Positions 52,486-60,356 of a stretch of 64,000 bases of DNA are shown here, one piece after another. Origin of the DNA: 58-81 sp012729145. Its GTDB lineage: Bacteria; Synergistota; Synergistia; Synergistales; Thermovirgaceae. A program made the position numbers and the translations under genes. The stretch's first letter is position 1. The number at the start of each line of letters is the position of its first letter. Location: assembly GCA_040770625.1 (NCBI GenBank), contig JAXGIW010000002.1, positions 248,001 to 312,000 on the forward strand. The letters run 5' to 3'. Under the pieces are notes generated by a model. That model was not told the DNA's origin and did no database searches. It saw only the letters and a program-made list of their open reading frames with translations.

Positions 52486-53688
52486 TCAAAAACCACTCCT
52501 TCTTCCGGGGTATTGGGAGATACCTTTTGCAAGAAGTTCAACAGCCCTTTTCAGGTCCTTTTCCTTGAGCACGTATGCCATCCTGATCTCTTGACCACCC
52601 AGTCCCGGAGTGGCGTAAAACCCTTCTGCAGGAGCAGCCATAACGGTCTCCCCGTCGTCTGAAAACTCATTAAGCATCCAGATGATGAACTTTTCAGCAT
52701 TGTCCACGGGGAGCTTTGCCATTATGTAGAAAGCTCCCTCCGGTTTTCGGCAGACAATACCGGGTATCTCGTTGAGACCTTCAAAAAGGGTGTCTCTTCG
52801 CTTCCTGTACTCCTCGTTGACTTCCGCAAGGTAGGAGTCCGGCGTTTCGTATAGCGCCGCCGCGCCCAACTGCTCCAGCGTCGGCGAGCACCCCCGAGCC
52901 TGGCAGTATTTTAACCCAAGGTCCATGAATTCACGGTTCCGGCTCAAGAGACAGCCTATTCTTGCCCCGCAGGCGCTGTACCTCTTTGAGACAGAATCGA
53001 CTATGATAAGGTGGTTTCTTATGCTTTCAATGCTTCCGAAGCTGAGAAAGGGTTCATCCATGTAGACGAACTCCCTGTAGACTTCATCAGCAACAAGGAG
53101 AAGATTGTGCTTCATGGCTACATCGGAAAGCATTCTCACCTCTTCCCCGGTGTAGACTACACCTGTAGGGTTGCCCGGGTGGCTTAGAAGAATAGCCCTG
53201 GTGGAAGTATCGATCAGTTTTTCTATCTCTTCACGGGATGGCAGATGGAAGCCATCCTCGGCCCTGGTCGTGATGGGTGTGATCCTGGCGCTTGCTGATA
53301 CCGCAAAGGCTGCATAGGCTGGAAAGAACGGTTCGGGGACAAGGATGCTGTCGCCGGGGTCACAGGCAACATTGATCGCAAAATTCAAAGCCTCACTTCC
53401 ACCGTTGGTTATGAGAACATCGCCTCGTTCGAACTCTATGCCGATCTTGGCGTAGTATTCCAGTATCTTGTCGATCAAAGCGAGATCCCCCTGGGAAGTG
53501 CCATAGGCAAGTGTCTTGCTGTCAAAACTTTTCAGAGATTCGAAGAAGAGGGTAGGGGTCTCGATATCTGGTTGACCTATGTGAAGGGGATAGATCTTCT
53601 TCCCCTTCGCCTTCGCTCCCGCTGCAAAGGGTTCTAGCTTTCTGATCGGAGAAGCTGGCAGTGCCTTGCTGCGTTTTGAGAATTCCAT
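52486..53688 (-). CDS. PLP-dependent aminotransferase, class I/II (aspartate-aminotransferase-like)
   Basis: 400 residues from the ATG at 53688, seven bases after AGGAGG; another ATG two codons earlier is too close. Fold-type I motifs are clear: LHIGQPDIETP (substrate loop), ITNGGSEALNFAI, LSHPGNPTGVVYTGEEV, LLVADEVYREFVY, and the Schiff-base lysine in VDSVSKRYSACGARIGCL. The C-terminal FYATPGLGGQEIRMAYVL carries the carboxylate-binding arginine. The substrate is not determined; it resembles the Asp/aromatic/Ala group. A long palindromic hairpin lies in its leader. Confidence 0.92.
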   Translation of the reverse strand: MEFSKRSKALPASPIRKLEPFAAGAKAKGKKIYPLHIGQPDIETPTLFFESLKSFDSKTLAYGTSQGDLALIDKILEYYAKIGIEFERGDVLITNGGSEALNFAINVACDPGDSILVPEPFFPAYAAFAVSASARITPITTRAEDGFHLPSREEIEKLIDTSTRAILLSHPGNPTGVVYTGEEVRMLSDVAMKHNLLLVADEVYREFVYMDEPFLSFGSIESIRNHLIIVDSVSKRYSACGARIGCLLSRNREFMDLGLKYCQARGCSPTLEQLGAAALYETPDSYLAEVNEEYRKRRDTLFEGLNEIPGIVCRKPEGAFYIMAKLPVDNAEKFIIWMLNEFSDDGETVMAAPAEGFYATPGLGGQEIRMAYVLKEKDLKRAVELLAKGISQYPGRRSGF

Positions 53689-53708
53689 TGTCATTCCTCC
53701 TAAGACTT

Positions 53709-53765
53709 CCCCTTGGGGAGAGTATACCGAAGAGCAAGGCCCTCGTGTATACTTTCCCCAAGGGG
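53709..53765. repeat. Long inverted repeat in the leader of the aminotransferase gene
   Basis: The arms CCCCTTGGGGA-GA-GTATAC (53709-53727) and GTATAC-TT-TCCCCAAGGGG (53747-53765) pair over 17 of 19 positions, separated by 19 bases. Each outer arm is itself nearly palindromic. It lies between ppnP and the aminotransferase gene, 21 bp before the latter's start. Confidence 0.7.
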
Positions 53766-53773
53766 TATTGTTA

Positions 53774-54100
53774 CTAGGCTTCCGGGATATAATCGCACAT
53801 ATATTCCACTATCTCGCAGCATCTGATCTGGTAGCTACTGTTGCGGACGACAGTAAAGGAATCATCCTTCTCTACCGTTATCCATTCCTTCTTGTCCGGG
53901 GGTAGAAGGACCTCGGCTTTCCCGCTAACGATTTTGACTATCTCCTTATCTCCTACCTCGAACTCAAAAGTACCTGGGAGGATTACCCCAAGGGTTTTAC
54001 GGGTTCCGTCGGGGAAGAATACGTTCCTGCTTACAACCTTTCCATCGAAATACACATTGGCTTTTGTCCCTACCGTTACGTTTTCAAGCCTTTCATCCAT
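53774..54100 (-). CDS. ppnP: Pyrimidine/purine nucleoside phosphorylase (PpnP/DUF1255)
   Basis: 108 residues, one small cupin-type domain. The family pattern is seen in ANVYFDGKVVSRNVFFPDGTRKTLGVILPGTFEFEVGDKEIVKIVSGKAEVLLP and the tail NSSYQIRCCEIVEYMCDYIPEA. PpnP is a homodimer that cleaves nucleosides with phosphate. The position between dctM (31-bp gap) and the aminotransferase suggests a link to the TRAP operon, perhaps by read-through. Confidence 0.88.
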   Translation of the reverse strand: MDERLENVTVGTKANVYFDGKVVSRNVFFPDGTRKTLGVILPGTFEFEVGDKEIVKIVSGKAEVLLPPDKKEWITVEKDDSFTVVRNSSYQIRCCEIVEYMCDYIPEA

Positions 54101-54131
54101 GTTTTGAAGCCACCTCCTGTATTGTCGGTCC

Positions 54132-55439
54132 CTAGCTCAACAAAAGTCGGGGGAGCCAGAGGGCGATACTCGGAAAAAAGACGAGGAAGACCAGCGAAAG
54201 AAACTGGAGCCCTATAAAGGGCAGGCTGGACATGTAGATCTCTTCTATGCCTATATGGTCAGGTGCCGCTCCTCTCATGTAGAAGAGGCTAAAGCCGAAA
54301 GGAGGGGAGAGATACGCCACCTGAAGGAGAACCATGAACACAAGGCCCCACCAGAGGGGATCAAATCCCAGTTTGGAGAGGATTGGCGAGACGATAGGAG
54401 CGGCAAGCATGATCATAGCCGTCGGTTCGAGGAACATTCCCAGGAAGAACACAAATATGACCGAGGCCAGAAAAACCATCCATGGTCCGCCGGGTAGGGA
54501 CATGGCTATTTCTGTTACCAACCTGTTGCCGCCCGTGCCGGAAAAGACCGCTCCAAAAGCTGATGCGGCTATTACTATCCATCCGACCATGCTGGATATC
54601 TCGAGTGTCTCCAGCGATGCCGATCCGATTATGCCCCAATTAAGGCGTCGGGTAACTGCGCTGAAGAAAAGGGCTCCTACAGCTCCCACAGCCGCAGCCT
54701 CAGTAGGCGTCGCTGCTCCGGACAGAACTGAACCAAGTACTAAAAGGATCAGAAGTGATGGCAGAAAAACCTTTCTGAGGGCGCGTATCTTGCCCCGGAA
54801 ATCCACCCTGTCCTCAAGGGGAAGTGCGGGACAGACCTTTGGGTTGAAAAGACTGCAGGTCAGGATGTACCCGCAGTACAAAAGAGCAAGGAATGTCCCA
54901 CAGGTAAGTCCTCCGGCGAAGAGGCTCCCGACTGATACCCCGGTAACAGCACCGTAAATTACCATGTTGGTACTGGGCGGTATCAGCTGACCAAGAGTCC
55001 CGCCAGCCATTACCGAACCAAGGCTTATTCTCTGATCGTAGCCATACTTAAGCATCTGGGGGAGCCCGATCAATCCAAGTCCGATAACACCGGCAGCCAC
55101 TACACCGGAGACTGCCCCAAGGATCGCACCCACCAGTATTGTCGCTACTGCCAATCCCCCTCTGAGAGGGCCGGACCACTTGTAGAAAGAGTCGTAGATA
55201 TCCTCTACCACTCTAGATTTCTGAAGGATCAGCGCCATGAATATGAACAACGGAACGGCCAGCAAGGCAAAGTTGTTCATCGTACCCCAGGCGGCTGTAA
55301 CAAGAAGCTTCATCCCCCCGACTCCCCAAAGGGACCATCCGAAGACCAGGGCGACAAGGGTGAGGGCGAATGCTATTGGTATACCCATTGCCAGAGCAAT
55401 GAACAATACAAGGAACATAAGAAGTGGAACGTTTTCCAT
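54132..55439 (-). CDS. TRAP transporter large permease (DctM)
   Basis: 435 residues. About twelve membrane segments with DctM marks: NVPLLMFLVLFIALAMGIPIAFALTLVALVFG, FALLAVPLFIFMALILQKSRVVEDIYDSFYKWSGPLRGGLAVATILVGAILGAVSG, LGQLIPPSTNMVIYGAVTGVSVGSLFAGG and SGAATPTEAAAVGAVGALFF. It differs clearly from the DctM at 45715-47004, so this is a separate carrier. It follows dctQ by 4 bp. Confidence 0.95.
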   Translation of the reverse strand: MENVPLLMFLVLFIALAMGIPIAFALTLVALVFGWSLWGVGGMKLLVTAAWGTMNNFALLAVPLFIFMALILQKSRVVEDIYDSFYKWSGPLRGGLAVATILVGAILGAVSGVVAAGVIGLGLIGLPQMLKYGYDQRISLGSVMAGGTLGQLIPPSTNMVIYGAVTGVSVGSLFAGGLTCGTFLALLYCGYILTCSLFNPKVCPALPLEDRVDFRGKIRALRKVFLPSLLILLVLGSVLSGAATPTEAAAVGAVGALFFSAVTRRLNWGIIGSASLETLEISSMVGWIVIAASAFGAVFSGTGGNRLVTEIAMSLPGGPWMVFLASVIFVFFLGMFLEPTAMIMLAAPIVSPILSKLGFDPLWWGLVFMVLLQVAYLSPPFGFSLFYMRGAAPDHIGIEEIYMSSLPFIGLQFLSLVFLVFFPSIALWLPRLLLS

Positions 55440-55443
55440 GACG

Positions 55444-55914
55444 TCACCTGCTTTCCGGGAGCGATCCCCGGCTGAGTCTTATGATGTTCTTGATCGAGGC
55501 TATTAGGAGAAGGAGCGCCGAGATCGGGACAATGCACTTGAACCACCAGATGGGAGGATCGAAAGTGGTCTGATGCATGGAACGTTCCATGATCTTTATG
55601 GATTGGATGGCCCAACCGGTGCTTATGTATACGAGAACCGCCGAACAGAACGCAACGACCATTTCGGAAAGAAAATCCATCCTTCGTTTGTTCTTCGGGG
55701 AAAGGTATTTGTGAATGATGTCAACGGCAACGTGTTTTCCTTTAAGATGGGTATAACCGCCGCCCAGCATGAAATGAACTCCGTAAAGGAAAAGAGAGAT
55801 CTCGAACGCCCACCCCGGCATGTTGTTGAATACATACCTCATGATCACCGCAACAACAATAATGAAAGCGAGCGGGAGAATAATATACGAAGTGTATCTT
55901 CCCAGTCTTTCCAT
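55444..55914 (-). CDS. TRAP transporter small permease (DctQ)
   Basis: 156 residues with four hydrophobic helices and the DctQ core AVIMRYVFNNMPGWAFEISLFLYGVHFMLGGGYTHLKGKHVAVDII. The C-terminus is basic. It lies 85 bp after dctP, behind a terminator-like hairpin, and 4 bp before dctM. Confidence 0.92.
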   Translation of the reverse strand: MERLGRYTSYIILPLAFIIVVAVIMRYVFNNMPGWAFEISLFLYGVHFMLGGGYTHLKGKHVAVDIIHKYLSPKNKRRMDFLSEMVVAFCSAVLVYISTGWAIQSIKIMERSMHQTTFDPPIWWFKCIVPISALLLLIASIKNIIRLSRGSLPESR

Positions 55915-55931
55915 GATCTAATTCCCCCAGC

Positions 55932-55986
55932 AAAAAAAGAATGGGAAGCGCCCGTCCGCGAGGTATCTCCTGGTCGGGCACTTCCC
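55932..55986 (-). terminator. Terminator or RNA-stabilising hairpin between dctP and dctQ
   Basis: On the minus-strand transcript GGGAAGUGCCCG (55986-55975) pairs with CGGGCGCUUCCC (55954-55943) with one G-U, then AUUCUUUUUUU. Partial termination here would let the binding protein be made in excess of the membrane subunits. Confidence 0.85.
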
Positions 55987-55999
55987 TGTTCGGATCGAT

Positions 56000-57073
56000 C
56001 TACTTAGCCTTGTAGCCAAGTGTTGCTGCTTCTTTTGTGTAACCCAGTTCGTTCAGGACTTCAGCGTAGAGCTCAAGGTATTCCTGGCATTCGGCGTTCT
56101 TCTTGCCCCACTCATTGAGGACGTTGGCAGCGATCTCGCGCATCTTGACAACGTCTTCTTGGGGGAGAGTGATAATGTCAACGCCCTTGGCGAGCCACTG
56201 CTGCTTGGTCTTGGCGGCTTCGCTGTAGTTGGTGACAGCCGAAAGGTATCTCATGTGATCCCTTGCAGCGAGAACAATTGCCTTCAGGTCGTCGGGGAGT
56301 TCAGCCCACTTCTTCTCGTTAACGATGAGCCCCTTGTCCTCGTTTGTTCCGCCGTGGTGAGCCGGGTCCATGACGAACTTGGTAACTTCCAGCAGGCCCA
56401 TCTCTTCGTTCTCTTTCCATTCGGTCCACTCGGCGGCGTCAATAGTGCCGGTCTGCATGGCAGTGTAGATCTCCGGAGCAGAGAGAGAGACAGCGGAAGC
56501 GCCGAGAGCGGTATAGAACTGTGCCCCCATGCCGCTGGAGCGTATCTGCTTGCCCTTGAAGTCCTCCAGACTCCTGATGGGAGTGCTCATCATGAGGATT
56601 TCGGGGACGGAGCAGTCGACGGTGCCCAGGTAGGTTATACCGTGTTTCTTGTAGACCTTTTCTGCGATCGGGAAAGCTCTCTGATCAAGGTACATGCCCT
56701 CATGGAAAGTGAGGATCGGCGAACCGGGGCGGGTTGCGAAGATGGCAAAGAAAGGATCTTTCCCGGCCCAGTAGGCCGAATAGATCATTCCCATCTCAAC
56801 TACTCCATCCCTTATTGCGTCGAAAGAGTCGAACACGGGGAAAAGGACGCCTGCGCCGTAGGGTTCGATGATAAGCCTTCCATTGGAGGCCTTATTCACC
56901 ATGTCGGCAAAAGCCTCAACATGCTTGTAACGGTATGTACCCACCATTGAATGCGTAACAAGCCGCCACTTGTAAACTTTTTCCTCCGCTTCGGCTTTTG
57001 AGAAATCGCCGATTGCGGTGAAGCAGAAAGCAAATACCAGCACCATCGCCACTAGAATTGAAAATCTTCTCAT
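56000..57073 (-). CDS. TRAP transporter periplasmic solute-binding protein (DctP)
   Basis: 357 residues from the ATG at 57073 (AAGGAAGGCGG upstream; longer frames are not protein-like). A signal peptide (MRRFSILVAMVLVFAFCFTAIG) precedes the DctP fold. Typical segments are HVEAFADMVNKASNGRLIIEPYGAGVLFPVFDSFDAIRDGVVEMGMIYSAYW, LEDFKGKQIRSSGMGAQFYTALGASAVSLSAPEIYTAMQTGTIDAAEWTEW and NYSEAAKTKQQWLAKGVDI. The arginine in KQIRSSGM is placed to hold a carboxylate. The TAMQTGTIDAAEWTEW region is like carriers for 2-oxo or hydroxy acids. It faces the oxidoreductase operon across the shared control region. Confidence 0.92.
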   Translation of the reverse strand: MRRFSILVAMVLVFAFCFTAIGDFSKAEAEEKVYKWRLVTHSMVGTYRYKHVEAFADMVNKASNGRLIIEPYGAGVLFPVFDSFDAIRDGVVEMGMIYSAYWAGKDPFFAIFATRPGSPILTFHEGMYLDQRAFPIAEKVYKKHGITYLGTVDCSVPEILMMSTPIRSLEDFKGKQIRSSGMGAQFYTALGASAVSLSAPEIYTAMQTGTIDAAEWTEWKENEEMGLLEVTKFVMDPAHHGGTNEDKGLIVNEKKWAELPDDLKAIVLAARDHMRYLSAVTNYSEAAKTKQQWLAKGVDIITLPQEDVVKMREIAANVLNEWGKKNAECQEYLELYAEVLNELGYTKEAATLGYKAK

Positions 57074-57250
57074 CTCATTACCGCCTTCCTTATTCGGGGT
57101 TTGAAAGATGCTGATGAGTCTGGTCCCTTCTGTGATCCCTTGCTGATCAAACTTTTTCCGGAAAACCTCGCACCTCCTTCCATTATCTATATGAAAAAGT
57201 CTTGCTGGAACTGAAAAAGTGCCCAAAAGGGAAATCGATGAAAATTGTCG

Positions 57251-57279
57251 TTGACAGGGTTATTTTATAATCCTATATT
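57251..57279 (+). promoter_or_regulatory. Candidate promoter of the oxidoreductase-abfD operon
   Basis: TTGACA at 57251-57256 and TATATT at 57274-57279 with a 17-bp spacer. The -10 overlaps the palindrome at 57269-57290. Confidence 0.7.
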
Positions 57280-57290
57280 ATTATAGGATT
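57269..57290. promoter_or_regulatory. Candidate operator: 9-bp perfect inverted repeat between divergent operons
   Basis: AATCCTATA-TTAT-TATAGGATT is perfectly symmetric about 57279.5. It covers the -10 of both facing promoters, so a bound dimer would block both. The region 57074-57402 holds no gene. Confidence 0.7.
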
Positions 57291-57302
57291 GCTTAATGTC
57301 AA
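57275..57302 (-). promoter_or_regulatory. Candidate promoter of the DctP-Q-M operon
   Basis: On the minus strand TTGACA (57302-57297) is followed after 16 bp by TAATAT (57280-57275). It overlaps the same palindrome. The -35 is consensus and the -10 matches 4 of 6. Confidence 0.5.
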
Positions 57303-57402
57303 TACTTCCATGAAGAGTCCTTGATACGAGACACACAAAAAGTTCTTTGTAGCCTGACTTGGAAAAGGACTTTTTAAAGAAATACAAAAAAGGAGGCGTT
57401 CA

Positions 57403-57954
57403 ATGTTGCTGGTGGAACTCCGGATACACGGAAGAGGCGGCCAGGGCTCTGTGGCCATGGCGGAAATGATAGCGGGGGCGGCTTTTGCCGAAGGGAAGTT
57501 CGCCCAGGCTTTTCCATACCTAGGTGGTGGCGGGGAAAGGAGAGGAGCACCTGTCCAGGCTTACGCCAGGATCTCAGATTCCCCGATCAAGTTGCGGGAG
57601 AAGATAGAGGAGCCCGACCTTGTGATCGTCCAGGATCCAACGATCATGGAGATGGTCGATGTCCTTTCAGGACTGAAGAAGGATGGCGTGATCCTTGTCA
57701 ATTCGGAATCATCCATGGAGTTATCCCGGGATGATGTAAGGGCCTTTTTTGTACCTGCCAGCCGTATAGCGATAGAGACCATCGGCAGGCCGATAATGAA
57801 TACCGCCCTGATAGGAGCCCTTGCCCGGATCACCGGCCTGGTGTCTGTGGATGCGGTTGCCGAAGCTATAAGGGAGAAGTTCCCAGGAGAGATAGCCGAA
57901 AAGAACGTGCTTGCAGTACGTAAGGCCTACGAACAGGTTGGAGGTGTCGAATAA
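57403..57954 (+). CDS. 2-oxoacid:ferredoxin oxidoreductase, gamma subunit
   Basis: 183 residues from ATG after AAGGAGG. The gamma domain is clear: ELRIHGRGGQGSVAMAEMIAGAAFAEGKFAQAFPYLGGGGERRGAPVQAYARIS, VIVQDPTIMEM, and IGRPIMNTALIGALARITGLV. In four-subunit pyruvate or branched-chain oxidoreductases it contacts CoA and the ferredoxin subunit. It is the first gene of the operon; subunits run gamma, delta, alpha, beta with overlapping ends. The substrate cannot be fixed from sequence. Confidence 0.95.
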   Translation: MLLVELRIHGRGGQGSVAMAEMIAGAAFAEGKFAQAFPYLGGGGERRGAPVQAYARISDSPIKLREKIEEPDLVIVQDPTIMEMVDVLSGLKKDGVILVNSESSMELSRDDVRAFFVPASRIAIETIGRPIMNTALIGALARITGLVSVDAVAEAIREKFPGEIAEKNVLAVRKAYEQVGGVE

Positions 57955-58211
57955 TGGACCTGCCGCTCGGTGGTGTATGCAAGGCTGGTGAATCCAAGAA
58001 ACTTGAAACAGGAAAGTGGAGGTCTTTCCGCCCGGTGGTGGACAAGGCAAAGTGCATAAAGTGCGGAAGATGTGCCGAATTCTGCCCCGATTCCTGCATG
58101 GAGATAAAAGAGGACGGAGCAGAGGTGAACCTCTATTACTGCAAGGGCTGCCTGATCTGTATGCGTGAATGCCCTGTCGATGCGATATCGAAGGAGGTTG
58201 AAGAGAAGTGA
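57954..58211 (+). CDS. 2-oxoacid:ferredoxin oxidoreductase, delta (ferredoxin) subunit
   Basis: 85 residues, a PorD-type ferredoxin with two 4Fe-4S motifs, CIKCGRCAEFCPDSC and CKGCLICMRECP, preceded by a short N-terminal tail. It passes electrons from the thiamine-diphosphate site to external ferredoxin. It overlaps the gamma stop by one base and the alpha start by four. Confidence 0.95.
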   Translation: MDLPLGGVCKAGESKKLETGKWRSFRPVVDKAKCIKCGRCAEFCPDSCMEIKEDGAEVNLYYCKGCLICMRECPVDAISKEVEEK

Positions 58212-59398
58212 AAGGCAAAACCGCTATTCTCGAAGGTTCAAGGGCGGTTGCGGAGGCAGTTCGCGCATGCAGGCCGGATGTTATCTCCGTCTATCCCATA
58301 ACACCCCAGACTCACATTCTTGAGGACCTTGCCAGGTTTGTCTCTTCCGGGAAACTGAAAAGCCAGTTCGTGAGGGCCGATTCCGAGTTTTCGGCAGCCT
58401 CCATAGTCTACGGGGCAAGCGCGGCGGGGGCAAGGGCCTACACGGCCTCGGCATCCCAGGGTCTTCTTTTGATGAACGAAGTGATCTATGCCATGGCTTC
58501 GACACGCCTGCCTGTCGTACTGACGGCTGTGAACAGGGCCATTTCCGCCCCTATCACCATTCAGCCGGATCACCAGGATACGATGAGCCTCAGGGACACC
58601 GGTGCAATCCAGATCCACGTGGAAAGCATGCAGGAGGCCTACGATGCCCATGTGCAGTCATTCAGGATAGCAGAGGATCCCGAAGTACAGCTTCCCCTTA
58701 TGGTGTGCATGGATGGCTGGGTGATCAGTCACTCCTATGAGCCTGTTACCGTCTACCCCGATGAGGCCGTGGCGGAGTTTGCGGGAAGCTTCACTCCCGT
58801 CCAGAAACTGGACCCCTCGAACCCTTTGACCTACGGGGCCTACGCAGACCAGGATGTGCTCATGGAGTACAGGTACGCCATGATGGTCGCCCAGGAGAAG
58901 GCCAGGGACAAGATCCGCTCGGTAACGAAGGAGTACAGGGAGGTCTTTGGGAATTTCGACGGTGACCTTGTAGATACCCACTGCACCGAGGACGCCGAGG
59001 TCATCCTCGTGGCTATGGGTTCTATGGTTTCTACGATCAGGGCTGCCGTGGATGAACTCAGGTCGGAGGGGAGGAAGGTAGGTCTCATCAAGGTAAGGAC
59101 CTTCAGGCCCTTCCCGAGGGAAGAGATCATAGCGGCGTGCGGCAAGGCACCGGTGGTGGCAGTGCTCGACAAGAGCCTTAGTGTCAACTCCGGGGGCATT
59201 CTGGCTACCGAGGTCAAGTCGGCCTTTTACGGGGAAAACGTCCAGCCGGTCATAGTTCCCTTCATGGCAGGGCTTGGAGGTAAAGAGGTCAATCGCAGGG
59301 TCGTAAAGGAGATCGTGGACATCGCTTCCAGGGCTGCAGAGAAGCAGGGAGCCCAGGAAACGGTCTGGATGGGCCTTGACAGAAGTTTTTTCAGCTGA
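58208..59398 (+). CDS. 2-oxoacid:ferredoxin oxidoreductase, alpha subunit
   Basis: 396 residues from GTG, ten bases after AGGAGG. The alpha family features are ISVYPITPQTHILEDLARFV (domain I), AGARAYTASASQGLLLMNEVIYAMASTRLPVVLTAVNR, RDTGAIQIHVESMQEAYDAHVQSFRIAED, and the C-terminal GRKVGLIKVRTFRPFPREEI. The YPITP motif is shared by pyruvate and 2-ketoisovalerate enzymes. The substrate could be pyruvate, a branched 2-oxoacid, or something made in this pathway. Confidence 0.95.
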   Translation: MKGKTAILEGSRAVAEAVRACRPDVISVYPITPQTHILEDLARFVSSGKLKSQFVRADSEFSAASIVYGASAAGARAYTASASQGLLLMNEVIYAMASTRLPVVLTAVNRAISAPITIQPDHQDTMSLRDTGAIQIHVESMQEAYDAHVQSFRIAEDPEVQLPLMVCMDGWVISHSYEPVTVYPDEAVAEFAGSFTPVQKLDPSNPLTYGAYADQDVLMEYRYAMMVAQEKARDKIRSVTKEYREVFGNFDGDLVDTHCTEDAEVILVAMGSMVSTIRAAVDELRSEGRKVGLIKVRTFRPFPREEIIAACGKAPVVAVLDKSLSVNSGGILATEVKSAFYGENVQPVIVPFMAGLGGKEVNRRVVKEIVDIASRAAEKQGAQETVWMGLDRSFFS

Positions 59399-59423
59399 TC
59401 GCGTAAAGGGATGGTGATTAAAG

Positions 59424-60326
59424 ATGACAATTCAGACAGAAGTTAAGGAACTTCATGCCCCCGGACACCGTGCCTGTCCTGGATGCGGATGCGCGATCGC
59501 GGTGAAGCTCATCCTCAGGGAAACGGGGCCTAACACGATCGTCGTATCTCCGACAGGGTGCCTTGAAACTTTCACAAGCCCCTTCAGGGGTTCCTCCTGG
59601 GAGGTTCCCTGGATACATTCCCTTTTTGAAAATGCCCCCGCCATCGCGACGGGTGTTCTTGCCGGGCTCAATTCGAAGGGCAACGTCGACGGCACAAAGA
59701 TTGTAGCCATAGGCGGGGACGGAGGGACCTACGATATAGGTATGGGCTCCCTTTCAGGCATGTTCGAGAGAAAGGACGATATCCTCTATATCTGCTATGA
59801 CAACGAAGCCTATATGAACACCGGCATCCAGGGAAGCAGCGCAACACCTCTAGGTGCCGGTACCACGACCACTCCAGTGGTCGGTAACTCTTTCGGCAAA
59901 ATGGTCAGCAAGAAAGACCTGTTGGCCATTGCCCTTGCCCATGACGTTCCCTACGCCGCTACGGCCAGCATAGCAGATCCTGCGGACCTGAAGAAAAAGG
60001 TCCGCAAAGGCATGGATAACCCTGGTCCGGCCTTTATCCTGATGCTCACGCCATGCAACCTTGGGTGGGGATTCGAGCCGGAGAATACTGTCGAACTGGC
60101 CAGGAAGGCCATCTCTACAGGACTGTTCCCCATTGTCGAATTCGAGAATGGCCGGCTGGTGTCGGTTCAGAAGATCAATCCTGTTCCTGTGGAAGAATAC
60201 CTGAAACCGCAGAAGCGCTATCAGCACCTGTATAAAAGAGATGATTTCAATGAGGTCCTGAAAGCGATCCAGGAGAAGGCCGACAGGAACATAGAAAAGT
60301 ACGATCTTGCGAAGGATCGGAACTGA
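59424..60326 (+). CDS. 2-oxoacid:ferredoxin oxidoreductase, beta (TPP-binding) subunit
   Basis: 300 residues from ATG. Cluster and thiamine-diphosphate motifs: HRACPGCGCAIAVKLILRE near the start; PTGCLETF; IGGDGGTYDIGMGSLSGMFERKDDILYICYDNEAYMNTGIQGSSATPLGA (GDG...N metal site); and TPCNLGWGFEPENTVELARKAI. The match to PorB/VorA is clear. It completes the four-subunit complex. Confidence 0.95.
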   Translation: MTIQTEVKELHAPGHRACPGCGCAIAVKLILRETGPNTIVVSPTGCLETFTSPFRGSSWEVPWIHSLFENAPAIATGVLAGLNSKGNVDGTKIVAIGGDGGTYDIGMGSLSGMFERKDDILYICYDNEAYMNTGIQGSSATPLGAGTTTTPVVGNSFGKMVSKKDLLAIALAHDVPYAATASIADPADLKKKVRKGMDNPGPAFILMLTPCNLGWGFEPENTVELARKAISTGLFPIVEFENGRLVSVQKINPVPVEEYLKPQKRYQHLYKRDDFNEVLKAIQEKADRNIEKYDLAKDRN

Positions 60327-60356
60327 ACGAAAAGATCTCAAGAGGGGGTTATCCTG

